Of a stretch of DNA of 64,000 nt, positions 63,115 through 64,000 are shown in pieces. The notes beneath the pieces are model-generated. The model searched no databases. It had not been told where the DNA came from and worked only from the letters and a program-made list of their open reading frames with translations. The stretch is taken from contig NZ_JALOBS010000011.1 in assembly GCF_023228165.1 (NCBI RefSeq), forward strand, positions 62,001-126,000, in the 5' to 3' direction. Source of the stretch: Methylomonas sp. GTDB taxonomy: Bacteria > Pseudomonadota > Gammaproteobacteria > Methylococcales > Methylomonadaceae. Made by a program: the position numbers and the translations under genes. Each line of letters begins with the position of its first letter. Within the stretch, counting starts at the first letter, position 1.

Positions 63115-64000
63115 ATGAAACAGATTGTTAAATTTTTCTGGGTAATGGGTTTGTCTTTGCAGGTGATGCTGGCCTACGCCGCGCCTGCCGAAATCGAAGG
63201 CATCAGTTTCCAACCCGGTGGCGGTGTTATGTTCGAATTGAACGTCACGCCCCATTATCGATATTTCACTTTAAAAAAACCCAGCCGTCTGGTGGTGGAT
63301 TTTCAGGATACCGCCGCGTTTCAGACCATGTCTCAGCCGCCTGCCGATCATCCGTTAGTGGTTGGCGTGCGTTCCGCGATACGCAATAAAACCGGTCTGC
63401 GTGTGGTATTGGAATTAAATGCCGATGCCGCCGCCAAAGTAACTGAATTCAATAAAGGGCAGCGCTTACTACTGCAATTTGATTTATCCGCCACATCGGC
63501 AACTACTCCGACGGCTACCCAAGCACCCAAGAAAGTTGCCAAAGCGACCGAGAGGGCTGCCAGAAAGACCTCTAAATCGACTAAAGCGACTAAAGCGACT
63601 AAAGCGACTAAAGCAGCCGTTAGTGCCAAGGGCAGAGATATTGTGATTGCCATCGATGCCGGGCATGGCGGCAAGGATGTCGGTGCTCAGGGCGGTAGCG
63701 GTACCCAAGAAAAAGACGTGGTGTTGGCCATTGCCAAACGCCTGGAGCGCGCCGTGAACAGACAACCCGGCATGAAAGCCGTGATGATTCGTAATGGCGA
63801 TTATTTTGTGAAATTACGCGAGCGAGTCCGGATTGCCAAAGACGCCAAAGCCGATTTGTTTGTCTCTATCCATGCCGACGCCTTTGATGATCCTAGTGCG
63901 CATGGGGCTTCCGTCTATACCTTAGCCAATAAAGGTGCTTCCAGCCAAATTGCTCAATATCTGGCTAATAGCGAAAACGCATCGGATGGTGCGGCGGGTG
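63115..64000 (+). CDS. N-acetylmuramoyl-L-alanine amidase AmiC/AmiB (cut by window end)
   Basis: Start ATG at 63115; 295 codons visible, open at the window edge. Signal peptide (MKQIVKFFWVMGLSLQVMLA then YAAPA), AMIN domain (about residues 24-125, IEGISFQPGGGVMFELNV), a Lys/Ala/Thr-rich linker (about 128-175) with a four-fold nine-base repeat, then the Amidase_3 zinc domain: DIVIAIDAGHGGKDVGAQG (first His, Glu following in QEKDVV) and LFVSIHADAF (second His). Cleaves septal peptidoglycan during cell separation; AMIN targets it to the septum. Confidence 0.93.
   Translation, partial: MKQIVKFFWVMGLSLQVMLAYAAPAEIEGISFQPGGGVMFELNVTPHYRYFTLKKPSRLVVDFQDTAAFQTMSQPPADHPLVVGVRSAIRNKTGLRVVLELNADAAAKVTEFNKGQRLLLQFDLSATSATTPTATQAPKKVAKATERAARKTSKSTKATKATKATKAAVSAKGRDIVIAIDAGHGGKDVGAQGGSGTQEKDVVLAIAKRLERAVNRQPGMKAVMIRNGDYFVKLRERVRIAKDAKADLFVSIHADAFDDPSAHGASVYTLANKGASSQIAQYLANSENASDGAAG
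63580..63615 (+). repeat. 9-bp tandem repeat in amidase linker
   Basis: ACTAAAGCG repeated four times (last copy ACTAAAGCA), encoding Thr-Lys-Ala units in the linker between AMIN and amidase domains. Being a multiple of three, copy-number change alters linker length without breaking the frame. Confidence 0.85.

Overview
The window is a 64 kb chromosomal stretch from a gammaproteobacterium. Gene content fits a type I methanotroph of the Methylococcales (inference): a cytochrome P460, a complete Na+-translocating NADH:quinone reductase with NqrM, PEP-CTERM/exosortase-type exopolysaccharide genes, NnrS and a propeller-type hybrid kinase beside a TonB receptor. No pmo, mmo or mxa gene is present to prove the lifestyle, so the assignment is provisional. 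Base composition is moderate, start codons are mostly ATG with a few GTG/TTG, and genes are densely packed.

Layout. 1-7.3 kb: envelope and replication cluster bamA-skp-fabZ-lpxA-rnhB-dnaE, which lacks the lpxD and lpxB genes found in the classical order. 7.3-11.7 kb: an accessory patch with a SPOR-like membrane protein, a REP-associated tyrosine transposase bracketed by perfect 21-bp inverted repeats, a group II intron 3' remnant, short interspersed repeats, a retropepsin-like protease, a small secreted protein and a GcvA-like LysR regulator. 11.7-15.8 kb: DUF455 protein, NnrS, IspG and a phosphoesterase. 16-22.2 kb: nqrABCDEF plus nqrM. 22.3-25.8 kb: HerA-like ATPase, folP and a D-cysteine desulfhydrase/ACC deaminase-like enzyme. 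26-32.5 kb: TonB-dependent receptor followed by a 1381-aa hybrid sensor kinase. 32.5-37.7 kb: CstA, a small secreted protein, cytochrome P460, an HDAC-like deacetylase and a Nudix hydrolase.

37.8-43.8 kb is the most interesting locus. Three tightly packed co-directional genes encode a degenerate SIR2-like/TIR protein, a membrane-anchored STAND NTPase with about 16 WD40-type repeats, and an alpha/beta-hydrolase lipoprotein. I infer a STAND-controlled NAD-consuming or signalling (conflict/defence-like) system that may sense from the periplasm.

43.8-48.3 kb: outer-membrane barrel, tRNA-Phe, HAD phosphatase, dhaK and a convergent dhaL. 48.5-55.5 kb: an XrtA/PEP-CTERM-type exopolysaccharide export set (TPR lipoprotein; Wza, barrel, Wzz and autokinase-like genes). 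Its Wzz gene carries an apparent one-base frameshift in a C5 tract, and its autokinase has lost the Walker A lysine. 55.7-58.5 kb: HopJ-family protein, a FAD oxidoreductase overlapping an MnmM-like methyltransferase (possible split MnmC), PpnP and a NYN-domain protein. 58.6-64 kb: aminotransferase, QueG, then the conserved NnrDE-TsaE-AmiC run, cut by the window end.
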